Positions 1 through 7,711 of a stretch of DNA of 19,700 bases are shown here, in pieces. The position numbers and the translations under genes are program-made. The notes beneath the pieces were generated by a model. It did no database searches. It was not told the origin of the DNA and was given only the letters and a program-made list of their open reading frames with translations. This stretch comes from Candidatus Eiseniibacteriota bacterium. Lineage in GTDB: Bacteria; Eisenbacteria; RBG-16-71-46. How positions within the stretch are numbered: the stretch's first letter is position 1; each line of letters opens with the position of its first letter. The stretch spans positions 1-19,700 of the forward strand of contig CAIXRL010000257.1 in NCBI GenBank assembly GCA_903921835.1, written 5' to 3'.

Positions 1-98
1 AGGCCATCAGCCCCATCAGCGACCTGCGCTGCACGAAGGAGTATCGCTACCACATGGTCGATGTGTTCGTGCGCCGGCTGTTGCAGGAGGTGAAGTGA
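1..98 (+). CDS. Molybdenum hydroxylase FAD-binding subunit, C-terminal end (partial)
   Basis: Only the last 31 codons are present, in the frame starting at base 3 and ending at TGA 96-98; the 5' part lies outside the window. The readable end has ISPISDLR followed by EYRYHMVDVFVRRLL. This matches the usual C-terminus of CO dehydrogenase/xanthine dehydrogenase FAD subunits, in which a P(I/V)SD(V/L)R segment precedes a helix with the (E)YR.(H/E)(M/L)V..L..R pattern. In that family the subunit holds FAD and passes electrons from the iron-sulfur subunit to the final acceptor. Its stop codon overlaps the start of the iron-sulfur subunit (TGA and ATG share base 98), so the two are translationally coupled. 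The family call rests on this short tail plus the two following genes. Confidence 0.8.
   Translation, partial: AISPISDLRCTKEYRYHMVDVFVRRLLQEVK
85..90 (+). promoter_or_regulatory. Shine-Dalgarno site deciding the start of the FeS subunit
   Basis: A perfect AGGAGG lies seven bases before ATG 98. The alternative GTG at 95 would sit only four bases away and overlaps the end of the preceding gene. The ATG at 98 is therefore the preferred start. Confidence 0.75.
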
Positions 99-583
99 TG
101 ACGATCTCGGTCACCATCAACGGACAGGCGTATCAGCGCGAGGTTGCGGGACACCGCACGCTGCTGCACTTCCTGCGCGAGGAGGTCGGGCTGACGGGCT
201 CCAAGGAGGGCTGCGGCGCCGGCGAGTGTGGCGCCTGCACCGTCCTGCTCGACGGGCTCGCCGTGAACGCGTGCATGGTCCTCGCGGTCGAAGTGGATGG
301 GCGGAAGGTCGAGACGATCGAGGGGGAGGCGAAGGGCGGAACGCTGTCGGCGATCCAGGAGGCATTCAACCGCCACCACGCCGTGCAGTGCGGTTTCTGC
401 ACCGGCGGCATGATCATGTCGGTGCGCGAACTGCTCGCGCGCAACCCGAAACCCACGGTCGACGAGATCAAGGAAGGCATCGAGGGCAACTTCTGCCGCT
501 GCACCGGCTACCAGCAGATCATCGAGGCGGTCCTCGATGCGTCCGGCCAGCTCACCGGGAAGGGCGGGGTGAAGTATGCATGA
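98..583 (+). CDS. Molybdenum hydroxylase [2Fe-2S] subunit (xanthine dehydrogenase / CO dehydrogenase small-subunit family)
   Basis: This 161-aa protein carries electrons from the molybdenum site to the FAD. It has the standard two-domain layout. The N-terminal plant-ferredoxin-like domain has cluster ligands C39, C44, C47 (GCGAGECGAC) and C59. The C-terminal four-helix domain has ligands C98 and C101 (CGFC) and C133 and C135 (NFCRCTGY). All eight expected cysteines are present, so both clusters should form. The length is normal for the family. There is no Tat or Sec signal, which suggests a cytoplasmic enzyme. The stop codon (581-583) lies inside the start of the next gene, an 8-bp overlap. 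Substrate cannot be read from this subunit; xanthine, nicotinate, aromatic acyl-CoA and aldehyde enzymes all use it. Confidence 0.96.
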   Translation: MTISVTINGQAYQREVAGHRTLLHFLREEVGLTGSKEGCGAGECGACTVLLDGLAVNACMVLAVEVDGRKVETIEGEAKGGTLSAIQEAFNRHHAVQCGFCTGGMIMSVRELLARNPKPTVDEIKEGIEGNFCRCTGYQQIIEAVLDASGQLTGKGGVKYA

Positions 584-2987
584 GAACAGCGACCCCAGGA
601 CGCTGAAGCACGTCGGCAGGAGCCGCGATCGCTCGGAGGTCACGGAGAAGCTGACCGGCCAGGCCGTCTACGCCAGCGACATGGCGTTCCCCGGCATGCT
701 GCACGCCCAGGTCAGGAAGAGCCCGCACGCGCGGGCCCGCATCCGCGGCATCGACACGTCGAAGGCCGAGCAGCTGCCCGGCGTGCGCGCGGTGCTCACG
801 GGCGCCGAGCTCGACTACCGGCTCGGCCTGTACGTCGTGGACAAGCACATCCTCGCCCGCGAGGAAGTGCGCCACTTCGGCGAGGCCGTCGCCGCGGTCG
901 CTGCGGACACCCTCGAGATCGCCCGGCGTGCCGCGGACCTGATCGAGGTGGACTACGAGGTGCTGCCCGCGGTACTCAACCACATGGACGCCCTCAAGGA
1001 GGGTGCGCCGCTGGTGCACCCGGACCTCGGCAAGTACGACTTCGTCGCGGCGGCGTTTACGCCCGTGCCGGGAACCAACATCGCGAACCTGACCAAGCTG
1101 CGCAAGGGTGACGTCGAGAAGGGTTTCGCCGAGTCCGAGTGGCTGGTCGAGCGCGAGTACACCAATCCCTCCGTGCAGCACGTGCCGATGGAGACGCACG
1201 TCACGATCGTCGAGTGGAAGGTGGGCGACATCATCAACATCTGGTCCAGCGCCCAGTCGCCTTTCACCGTGCGCAACCTGTTCTGCTACGCCTTCAAGCT
1301 GCCGCTCAACAAGGTGCGCGTGATGGTGCCACACGTGGGTGGCGGCTTCGGAGGCAAGGCCGGTATCCACCTCGAGCCGCTGGTGGCGTGCCTGTCGCGC
1401 AAGGCGGGAGGGCGGCCCGTGAAGTTCCAGGCCACCCGCGAGGAGGAGTTCAGCCTGCTGCCGTGCCGCAGCGCTCTCACGTATCGCATCAAGACCGGCA
1501 TCGCCGCGGACGGCAGGATCCTCGCGCAGAAGATGACCATGTACTGGGACGCCGGCGCCTACGCCGACTACGCCGTGAACGTGACGCGCGCCTCGGGCTA
1601 TTCCGCCGCGGGCCCCTACGAGATTCCCAATGCCTGGCTGGACGCCTACACGCTCTACACCAACAAGCCGTACGGCACCGCCTACCGCGGCTTCGGGCAC
1701 GTCGAGTTCTTCTGGGGCCTCGAGCGCCACATGGAGCTGATCGCCGAGGTGATCGGCATGGACCCGCTCGAGTTCCGCCGCCTGAACGCGCTCGTGCCGG
1801 GATCGAAGACGCTGACCGGCGAGGTGATCACCGCGAACACCGGCGACGTCACCAAGTGCATCAACGCGGTCGCCGAGTCGATCGGCTACGGCAAGCTGGA
1901 CGCCGACGAGCTCGCGCGCGAGCAGCGCACGGGTCGCAGGATCGGCAAGGGCATCGCGGCGCTGCACAAGGCGCCGGCCATGCCGCCGTTCACGGCCACG
2001 GCGATCATCATCAAGATGAACTCCGACGGCAGCGTGATCGTCAACGTGGGCCTGACCGAGATCGGCCAGGGTTCCACAACGGCGCTGCAGCAGATCGTGG
2101 CCGAGCGGCTGCGGTTCGGCGTCGAGCAGGTCAAGGTGTGCGTGGACAAGGACACCGACCGCGATCCGTACGACTGGCAGACCGTCGCCTCGAAGGGTCT
2201 CATCCTGAGCGGCAACGCGGCGCTGCTCGCGTGCGACGACCTGCTCCGGAGCGCGTACGAGGTCGCGGGCCAGGTGCTGCGCGCCCAGCCGTGCGACCTC
2301 GATCACGATTCCGAGAAGATCTTCATCAGGCACCACACGGCTCACTCGGTGAAGTTCGCCGAGCTGTCGGTCGGCTACGCGTTCCCCAACGGCAACGCCA
2401 TCGGCGGGCCGCTGGTCGGCGTGGGCCGCTACGTGGCGCAGGGGCTCTCGAACCTCGACAAGGAAACCGGCCAGGGCAATCCCGCGCTCGACTGGACCTA
2501 CGGCGCGCACGGCGTGATCGTCGAGGTGGACCCCGTGAGCGGCGAGTACCACGTGCTCAAAATCGCGTCCGCGTTCGACGTGGGCAGGGTGATCAACCCC
2601 GAGATCGTGCGCGGCCAGTGCATCGGCGGCATGATCCAGGGCCTGGGGACCGCGATCTGCGAGGGCTACATCTACGATGAGATGGGGCACCTGATGAACC
2701 CCTCGTTCACGGACAACAAGATCCCGACCGCGCGCGACCTGCCCGACGTGATTGAGAGCATCGTCATCGAGACGCCGCAGGTGGACGGACCCTACGGAGC
2801 CCGCGGCGTCGGCGAGCACCCGATGATCTCGGTGGCCCCTGCGCTCGGCAACGCCATCAAGGGCGCCGTCGGCGCCGAGCTGACGCACATGCCCATCCGT
2901 GCCGAGGACGTGTGGCGCGCGATGACGAAGAAGGAGCCCATCAGCAACTGGATCACGAAGACGCCGAACAAGTCCTGCAAGGCGTGA
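576..2987 (+). CDS. Molybdenum hydroxylase Mo-cofactor (large, catalytic) subunit, xanthine oxidase family
   Basis: This 803-aa catalytic subunit binds the molybdopterin cofactor and hydroxylates the substrate with oxygen from water. The N-terminal aldehyde oxidase a/b hammerhead domain (about residues 30-140) includes LTGQAVYASDM, and the Mo-binding domain follows. Family landmarks are WSSAQSPF with Q227, the glycine loop GGGFGGK at 255-261, AYRGFGH at 369-375, and the catalytic glutamate E747 in RGVGEHP. The loop AYRGFGH lacks the AYRCSFR motif of form I CO dehydrogenase and differs from the AYRGAGR of form II CoxL, so CO oxidation is unlikely despite the cox-like FAD-FeS-Mo gene order. The start at ATG 576 overlaps the preceding gene, indicating coupling. 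No maturation gene is seen nearby. The substrate is unknown; an N-heterocycle, aldehyde or aromatic acyl-CoA is possible. Confidence 0.95.
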   Translation: MHENSDPRTLKHVGRSRDRSEVTEKLTGQAVYASDMAFPGMLHAQVRKSPHARARIRGIDTSKAEQLPGVRAVLTGAELDYRLGLYVVDKHILAREEVRHFGEAVAAVAADTLEIARRAADLIEVDYEVLPAVLNHMDALKEGAPLVHPDLGKYDFVAAAFTPVPGTNIANLTKLRKGDVEKGFAESEWLVEREYTNPSVQHVPMETHVTIVEWKVGDIINIWSSAQSPFTVRNLFCYAFKLPLNKVRVMVPHVGGGFGGKAGIHLEPLVACLSRKAGGRPVKFQATREEEFSLLPCRSALTYRIKTGIAADGRILAQKMTMYWDAGAYADYAVNVTRASGYSAAGPYEIPNAWLDAYTLYTNKPYGTAYRGFGHVEFFWGLERHMELIAEVIGMDPLEFRRLNALVPGSKTLTGEVITANTGDVTKCINAVAESIGYGKLDADELAREQRTGRRIGKGIAALHKAPAMPPFTATAIIIKMNSDGSVIVNVGLTEIGQGSTTALQQIVAERLRFGVEQVKVCVDKDTDRDPYDWQTVASKGLILSGNAALLACDDLLRSAYEVAGQVLRAQPCDLDHDSEKIFIRHHTAHSVKFAELSVGYAFPNGNAIGGPLVGVGRYVAQGLSNLDKETGQGNPALDWTYGAHGVIVEVDPVSGEYHVLKIASAFDVGRVINPEIVRGQCIGGMIQGLGTAICEGYIYDEMGHLMNPSFTDNKIPTARDLPDVIESIVIETPQVDGPYGARGVGEHPMISVAPALGNAIKGAVGAELTHMPIRAEDVWRAMTKKEPISNWITKTPNKSCKA

Positions 2988-3001
2988 TCCGCTGAAGCGA
3001 A

Positions 3002-3040
3002 CGCGATGGCCCATCTGGCGGTGCCGGGTGGGCCATCGCG
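3002..3040. terminator. Perfect hairpin between convergent genes, likely bidirectional terminator
   Basis: Bases 3002-3013 (CGCGATGGCCCA) pair perfectly with 3029-3040 (TGGGCCATCGCG), giving a 12-bp stem and a 15-base loop. The hairpin lies 14 bases after the Mo-subunit stop and about 45 bases before the stop of the opposite-strand DUF2339 gene, where a shared terminator is expected. There is no T-run on either side, as is common in high-GC genomes, so the mechanism is uncertain. Confidence 0.7.
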
Positions 3041-3085
3041 GTGAGCGACGGCCGGGTCAGCGGAATTCCGGCCGTTTCCTCTCCC

Positions 3086-5530
3086 TCAGTCCCCCGCCTT
3101 CGCCCCGCGCATCCTCAGCTGGTAGGCGTAGGAGAACGCCAGCATCGCCGCGCCCACCGCGATCGCGGTGAGGAACCGCCAGAACACGTCGATGGTCTGC
3201 AGGTCGAATACCAGGAACTTGAACAGCGTGATGCCGAGCAACACGAGGCCGGTCCAGCGCAGGAACGGTAGGTCGCGCAGCCAGCCGGCGACGAGGACGA
3301 ACACGGCCTGTCCGAGCCACGCCACGCTCGCCAGCGCGGCCGCCAGGGCGTACTCGCGCAGGACCGCCTCCTCGGAGTCGGGGGCCCCGGCGGGCGCTCC
3401 CCGCCGGACCATGACCTGCGCCACGTGCTGCATTTCGCGCATGCTCCACATCATCAGCGCGAGGTTCGCCGCGGTGGCCCACAGCTCCGGCGTGCGGCGC
3501 TCGAACCTGGCGAGCCGGCCGCGGTGCGAGGCGTAGCGCAGGGCCACAGCCGCCGTGATCCCCACCGCGAGCAGGTCCAGCAGCGACGTGGGGTGCAGGA
3601 ACAGCGGCAGGTCGGTTCACCAGCCGCTGTCCGCGCGCACGCACAGCGCCAGCAGCGCCACCAGCCCCAGCCCGGCGCCGCAGAGCCGCGGCGGCAGCGC
3701 ACCGCGCGCACCGCGCCACGCCAGCAGGGCCGCCTGTGCGAGCCACGCGACCGAGGAGAGCGCCGTGGCCAGCGCACCCCGCCGCTCGCCCACCTCGATG
3801 CCGGCCGGCGGCGGGAGGGCGTGGAACCTCCCGCCCGCCTCGGTGAGCGCGGCGGCGAGATGGCCCGCCTGGTTCGAGAGCCAGTACGCGAGGAGCAGGT
3901 GCCCCACCACCGTCCATGCCTCCGGCGCATCTTGTTCGAAGGAGCCCTGGTGCTCGCGCCCGCGCGCGAGCACGCCGGCCGCGACGAGCAGCGTCACGAT
4001 GCAGAGAACGTCGCGGATCGCGGCGCCGTAGAAGGCGGGCCACCGGTCGCTCGTCCAGCCCCCGGCGTTGAAGCGCAGCAGCAGGCCGATGGCGCCCGCC
4101 AGCAGCACCAGGTGCCCCATCGCGCGCAGCCAGCCGCCGCGCGGGCGCATACCCAGCAGGATCAGCACCGTGCCCTCGACAGCCCACGCGAGCGCAGTGA
4201 AGACCGGCCCGACGGCGCGCTCGCACCCGGCCGTGACGAACAGCGTCGCGGCGGCGGTCAGCGGCACCCACAGGTCGCGCTCGGGCCGCCGCGAGTCCAC
4301 CCAAAGCGCGGCCGCGAGCATCACCCCCGCGAGCGCGAACAGCAGCATCGCGACCTGGCCGCGTGGTGCCCACGACAGGAACGGCGCCGAGGCTGCGAGC
4401 AGCGCGAGAGGGGAGACGGCCACGACCGCGAGGTCCGCAGGCCGCACGCGGCCCTCCGCGCGAACGAGGCGTTGCAGCGGCGCCAGGCCGAGCACGGTGA
4501 AGAGCCCGGCCAGCCCGGCCTGGATGCCCCATCCCCAGGCGGGCTCGCGACACGTGGCCAGCCACGTGAGCGCGCTGAGCACGATGGTCACCAGGTCGAG
4601 CCCGCTCCAGCCCGCGCGCGCGGCGAGCGCGAAGACGAGCAGGTCGGTGACGGTGAGGTATCCCAGCAGGAACGCGGAGGAGCCTTCGAAGCCCTGCATA
4701 CCGAGCCAGCGCGCCGTGAACTGCGGCAGGAAGGCGCCGATGACGCCGAACGCGGCGATCGCCTGCACGCGGTAGCGCAGTCCGGTGGCGATCGCCTGCA
4801 CGCGGTAGCGCAGTCCGGTGGCGATCGCCCCGAACGAGGCCAGCGCGAGCAGCGCGAGCGCGCCCCCGGCACTGAACACGTGCAGCCGGATGTGCCCGAG
4901 GTACAGCGTCGTGTAGACCACGCCGAGCCCGACCCCGATGAGCGCGTGGCCGAAGCCGGGTGTGCGGCGCGCGAACGCGTCGCCGCGCCACGCGAGCGCG
5001 AGCCCGAAGGCCACGCCGCCTGCCACGAGCACTTCCGGCCCGAACCGGCCGGTGGAGCAACCTCACACGATCATCAGGAACGCGCCGAGCAGGAGCACGA
5101 CGGAGCCCAGGTTCTGCAACCACACGCCGCCGACGAGTTGCTCGAGGTTCGCAGGGTCCAGGGGGGCGTGCCCGGCGGGCGCGGCCCGGAACGAGGGACG
5201 TGCTGGAGGGATGCGACGCTCCGGCGCCGTGGGCGGCGCGGGTGGAGCCGTCCACGCGGTGGCGGCTGCGGGCGGGCCGGGCAGCGGCGCGGGAGTGGCG
5301 GGCGCGGTCGGCGGCAAGGGCGGGGATGCGCTCGCCGGCAGGGCAACGGCGGGCGCTCCCGAAGTCGTCCCATCCGCCGGGCTCCCGCCAGGGTGGCGCA
5401 GGCGCGCGACCTCGGACTCGAGCCTGCCGATGCGCTTCTTCATCGCGTCCAGCCGGACGAACAACGCGATCGTCATTGCCAGCAACGTCACCAGCAACAG
5501 AAGCGAAGCGAGGAAAGAGACTGCCTCCAT
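3086..5530 (-). pseudogene. DUF2339-family polytopic membrane protein gene, interrupted by two in-frame TGA codons
   Basis: A single reading frame of 814 codons runs from ATG 5530 to TGA 3086, broken only by TGA at 5063-5065 (codon 156) and 3617-3619 (codon 638), with no frameshift. The three open parts are consecutive pieces of one DUF2339-like protein. The first has an N-terminal membrane anchor, a short charged heptad-like stretch (RIGRLESEVARLR), a Pro/Ala-rich linker, and LEQLVGGVWLQNLGSVVLLLG, the usual entry to the multi-helix region. A long run of hydrophobic helices follows. The C-terminal part has FLRWTGLVLLGITLFKFLVFD and ends FSYAYQLRMR, which is typical of the family. The Shine-Dalgarno site is strong (GGAGGAGG, 5538-5545). 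The family's function is unknown. A 33-bp tandem duplication lies at 4755-4829. Loss of function, stop readthrough and base-call error are all possible. If the TGAs are real and not suppressed, only a 155-aa N-terminal fragment is made. Confidence 0.82.
4755..4829. repeat. 33-bp perfect tandem duplication inside the DUF2339 gene
   Basis: The unit at 4755-4787 is repeated exactly at 4788-4820, and the first nine bases recur at 4821-4829. Because 33 is a multiple of three, the frame is kept and the protein simply repeats eleven residues (AIATGLRYRVQ) in tandem. Absence of any difference between the copies points to a recent duplication or an assembly artefact. Confidence 0.93.
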
Positions 5531-5809
5531 GGGCGAACCTCCTCCGGGCGAGCCGCGGGGATTCCGTGCTCACCGGCGGTACGCGCCGCGCCGCGCGGGA
5601 TGACGCGAACGGGGCCGCCGCCGGCTTCCGGGAAGTTATCCGGCACCGACCTGCGTCACGATACTCCCGCGCCCGGTCGACGCTCCACGGAAGTCCTCCG
5701 CGAAGGCCGGGCGGGCAGCCGCGGCTCTCCGGACCTGGAGGGGGGCGATTCCAGGGACCGATCGGGAACGGCCGTCACGTGCGTGCCCGGGTCACGCCGG
5801 GAACCCCGG
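5531..5809. other. Intergenic region between the GHKL ATPase and DUF2339 genes
   Basis: These 279 bases hold no convincing gene. Near 5538-5545 is the Shine-Dalgarno site of the DUF2339 gene. Bases 5796-5810 form a small perfect hairpin (GCCGGG, 3-base loop, CCCGGC) touching the GHKL stop codon at 5810-5812. It could help end that transcript but has no T-run. I see no clear promoter hexamers. Confidence 0.5.
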
Positions 5810-7450
5810 CTACTTGGCTCTCGCGCGTCCCTTTGGAACCACGCGCACCGCTTCGCCCCACTGCGCGAGGAACGCCGTGACGAACTGCTGCACGCCGTGG
5901 CCTCCGGTCGCCAGCGGGGCGAGCGCAAGCGCCACCGCGACGGCGATGTGGTAGCCCGTCGAGCGCGTGGACTCCGCGCGCAGGTAGGCGGCGTGATCCG
6001 TGTTGATCCACACGGTGTTCTCGATCAGGCGCGCGAGTTCGGGATCGCCGGGGCGCGCCTCGAACTGCACGGAGAGCCCGTAGCGCTGCCCGCGGCCCAT
6101 GCGCCCGCCGGACGTGCCATTGTCCGCATCGCCCGGGGCCGCCGCTTCGTCCAGCGCGCGCGGAGCCTCGCCCGCGGGCGCTGGCGGCGTCAGCGTCGGT
6201 GCGCCCGCTTCCGAGGCTTGCGCGTCCGCCACGATCGGCTGCCCGTCGGGCGTCGGCTCGGGCGCCGGCTCGGACGTCACCGCCTGACCCGGGAGCGCTT
6301 CCGCTTCGGGACCCTGCCCGCTGCCGCCTGCGCCACCGGGCAGCCCGATGCGCCGCTGGCCGCCGCGCTGCTGCTCAACCAGCGACGAGAGCAGCGGGAA
6401 CGCGTCGCTCAGCCCTTCGAGCACGCGCTGCAGGTCGCGCTCCATCGGCCGCGCGACCTTGCGCCGCTCGTCCTGCGCGACGTCGCGCGCGTCGCCCCAG
6501 CGCGAGAGCTGCGCCTGCACCGCCTCCTGGATCACGCGCCGATAGGACAGGTACAGGGCGCCCCGCGGCCCCGTGCGCACGAAGTCGCCCTTGTTGAGCG
6601 TGAGCGCCTGCGACAGCGCCGGAATCTCGATGATGCCCGTGACGCGGTCGGGCGCCGCCGGCAGGATCCCGAGCCAGTCCCAGCCGCGGCGGATCACCTT
6701 GCCGTACGTGCTGATCGCGATCCCGCGCATGTGCTCGGGCAGCGGCGAAGCGTGGCGCTCGATGTGACCGAGACCCGAGGGCTTGCGCTGGCGCTCGATG
6801 CGCACCTCGAGCGCCGCGTGCTCGGTCGAGCGATCGCGCCGGCGCTCGAGCGTGCGGCCGTTCACCTCGAAACGAACGCCGTGCGGATAGAGCGGTGCGA
6901 GCGCGGCCTCGAACGACGCGTCGACCAGCGGCTGGAAGTGCTGCCGGACGACGTGCTCGACGTAGCCGGCGTCGAGCAGCGGCGAGAGCCCGTGGTTCAG
7001 GCGAAGCGTCACGGACGTGCCGTGTGTCGCGACGACCCCGGCGGGCGCGATGGCTTCGTACGGCGCCATCTCGCGCGAGGCCAGGTGCCAGCGCGAGGCC
7101 GCGTGCGACTTGCCGCGGCGCGACTCGGTGATCACCTCGCGCGCCGCCAGCAGGGCGAGCTTGATGCCGACGCCGGCGAAACCGATGCCGGCCCCGCGCG
7201 TCTTGCTGCTCGCCGCGAGGTTGTGGAACTGGCGCAGCTCCTTCCAGACCATGCCGCGGCCGTCGTCCTCGAGCTGGAAGGTCGCCGCGGCTGGATCGGC
7301 GGTCATGCGGATCACGGTCGCACCGGCATCGAGCGAGTTCGCGACCAGCTCGGTCAGGATCGTCTCCTCGAGACCGCCGGGATAGGCGTCGCGCAGGTCC
7401 TCGAGCAGGTGGCGAAGATCGACCTTCGTGAATCCGCGGCCTCGCGGCAT
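5810..7450 (-). CDS. Stand-alone GHKL (Hsp90/MutL-type) ATPase with a C-terminal conserved domain
   Basis: This 546-aa protein begins with a Bergerat-fold ATPase. The N box is ELVANSLDAG (E34 likely general base, N38 likely Mg-binding), motif I is DDGRGM with D63, the ATP-lid glycines are GAGIGFAGVGIK at 86-97, and motif III is THGTSVTL near 142-149. All expected catalytic and binding positions are present. A middle region (about 150-365) resembles the second domain that follows this ATPase type. A low-complexity Ala/Pro/Gly linker (about 370-450) leads to a well-ordered C-terminus containing NTVWINTDHAAYLRA and a hydrophobic helix. No signal peptide or membrane segment is seen. It lacks MutL C-terminal endonuclease features and the layout of histidine kinases, gyrase and Hsp90. 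It ends with TAG, unlike the other genes here. Its partner and role are unknown. It is divergent from the CHAT gene. Confidence 0.88.
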   Translation of the reverse strand: MPRGRGFTKVDLRHLLEDLRDAYPGGLEETILTELVANSLDAGATVIRMTADPAAATFQLEDDGRGMVWKELRQFHNLAASSKTRGAGIGFAGVGIKLALLAAREVITESRRGKSHAASRWHLASREMAPYEAIAPAGVVATHGTSVTLRLNHGLSPLLDAGYVEHVVRQHFQPLVDASFEAALAPLYPHGVRFEVNGRTLERRRDRSTEHAALEVRIERQRKPSGLGHIERHASPLPEHMRGIAISTYGKVIRRGWDWLGILPAAPDRVTGIIEIPALSQALTLNKGDFVRTGPRGALYLSYRRVIQEAVQAQLSRWGDARDVAQDERRKVARPMERDLQRVLEGLSDAFPLLSSLVEQQRGGQRRIGLPGGAGGSGQGPEAEALPGQAVTSEPAPEPTPDGQPIVADAQASEAGAPTLTPPAPAGEAPRALDEAAAPGDADNGTSGGRMGRGQRYGLSVQFEARPGDPELARLIENTVWINTDHAAYLRAESTRSTGYHIAVAVALALAPLATGGHGVQQFVTAFLAQWGEAVRVVPKGRARAK

Positions 7451-7711
7451 GAGGGAACCTCGGTTGGACGAGACGGGTCTTGTCGGAATGCGGCGCGACG
7501 GGCGCGGCGCGAATGGGGAAGGAGTACAGCATCGGGCGCCCAGCCGCGACCCGGGGCGACATCCGAGCGCGACGCCAGCACGAAATCACGGCCGGGCAGC
7601 GCCCTGCTGCGATTTCCAGCCGGCCTGTTATGCTCGCCGTTGCGCGCAAACAGGACACATGGAGGGCCGCTCCCGCACGGGCGAGCCGAACACCGACATG
7701 GGGGCAACAAC
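7451..7711. promoter_or_regulatory. Divergent intergenic region between GHKL ATPase and CHAT genes, with an extended -10 candidate
   Basis: The 261 bases must carry promoters for both directions. On the plus strand TGTTATGCT (7626-7634) fits an extended -10 (TGn then TATGCT, four of six to consensus). It would start a transcript near 7641 with a leader of about 70 bases before GTG 7712. No good -35 sits at 17 bases, which extended -10 promoters tolerate. I found no convincing promoter on the minus strand; a GAGG stretch a few bases upstream of ATG 7450 can serve as ribosome site for the ATPase. Confidence 0.35.

Noticed and set aside
98..2987. Aerobic CO dehydrogenase (coxSL)
   Set aside because: Gene order fits, but the large subunit lacks the AYRCSFR loop of form I and does not match form II.
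552..3014. 820-codon minus-strand frame opposite the Mo hydroxylase subunit
   Set aside because: Antisense shadow of an unmistakable Mo-binding subunit.
3617..5065. Genome-wide reassignment of TGA to Trp as explanation for the two stops
   Set aside because: Clear genes in the window end with TGA at positions consistent with normal protein ends and operon overlaps, so TGA works as a stop here.
3057..5573. 838-codon minus-strand frame overlapping the interrupted DUF2339 gene
   Set aside because: It is uninterrupted but its product is Arg/Ala/Gly low complexity with no hydrophobic helices. The family similarity lies in the other frame, the one with two TGAs.
5810..7450. MutL mismatch-repair protein or histidine kinase
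   Set aside because: The ATPase fold is shared, but there is no MutL C-terminal dimerisation/endonuclease region and no phospho-acceptor histidine domain or sensor.
3425..7711. Plus-strand frame open for about 1430 codons upstream of the CHAT gene
   Set aside because: It lies antisense to the DUF2339 and GHKL genes, its translation is low-complexity Arg/Gln/Glu-rich, and the CHAT protein has its own signal peptide starting at 7712. It is a GC-rich shadow frame, not a giant fusion.
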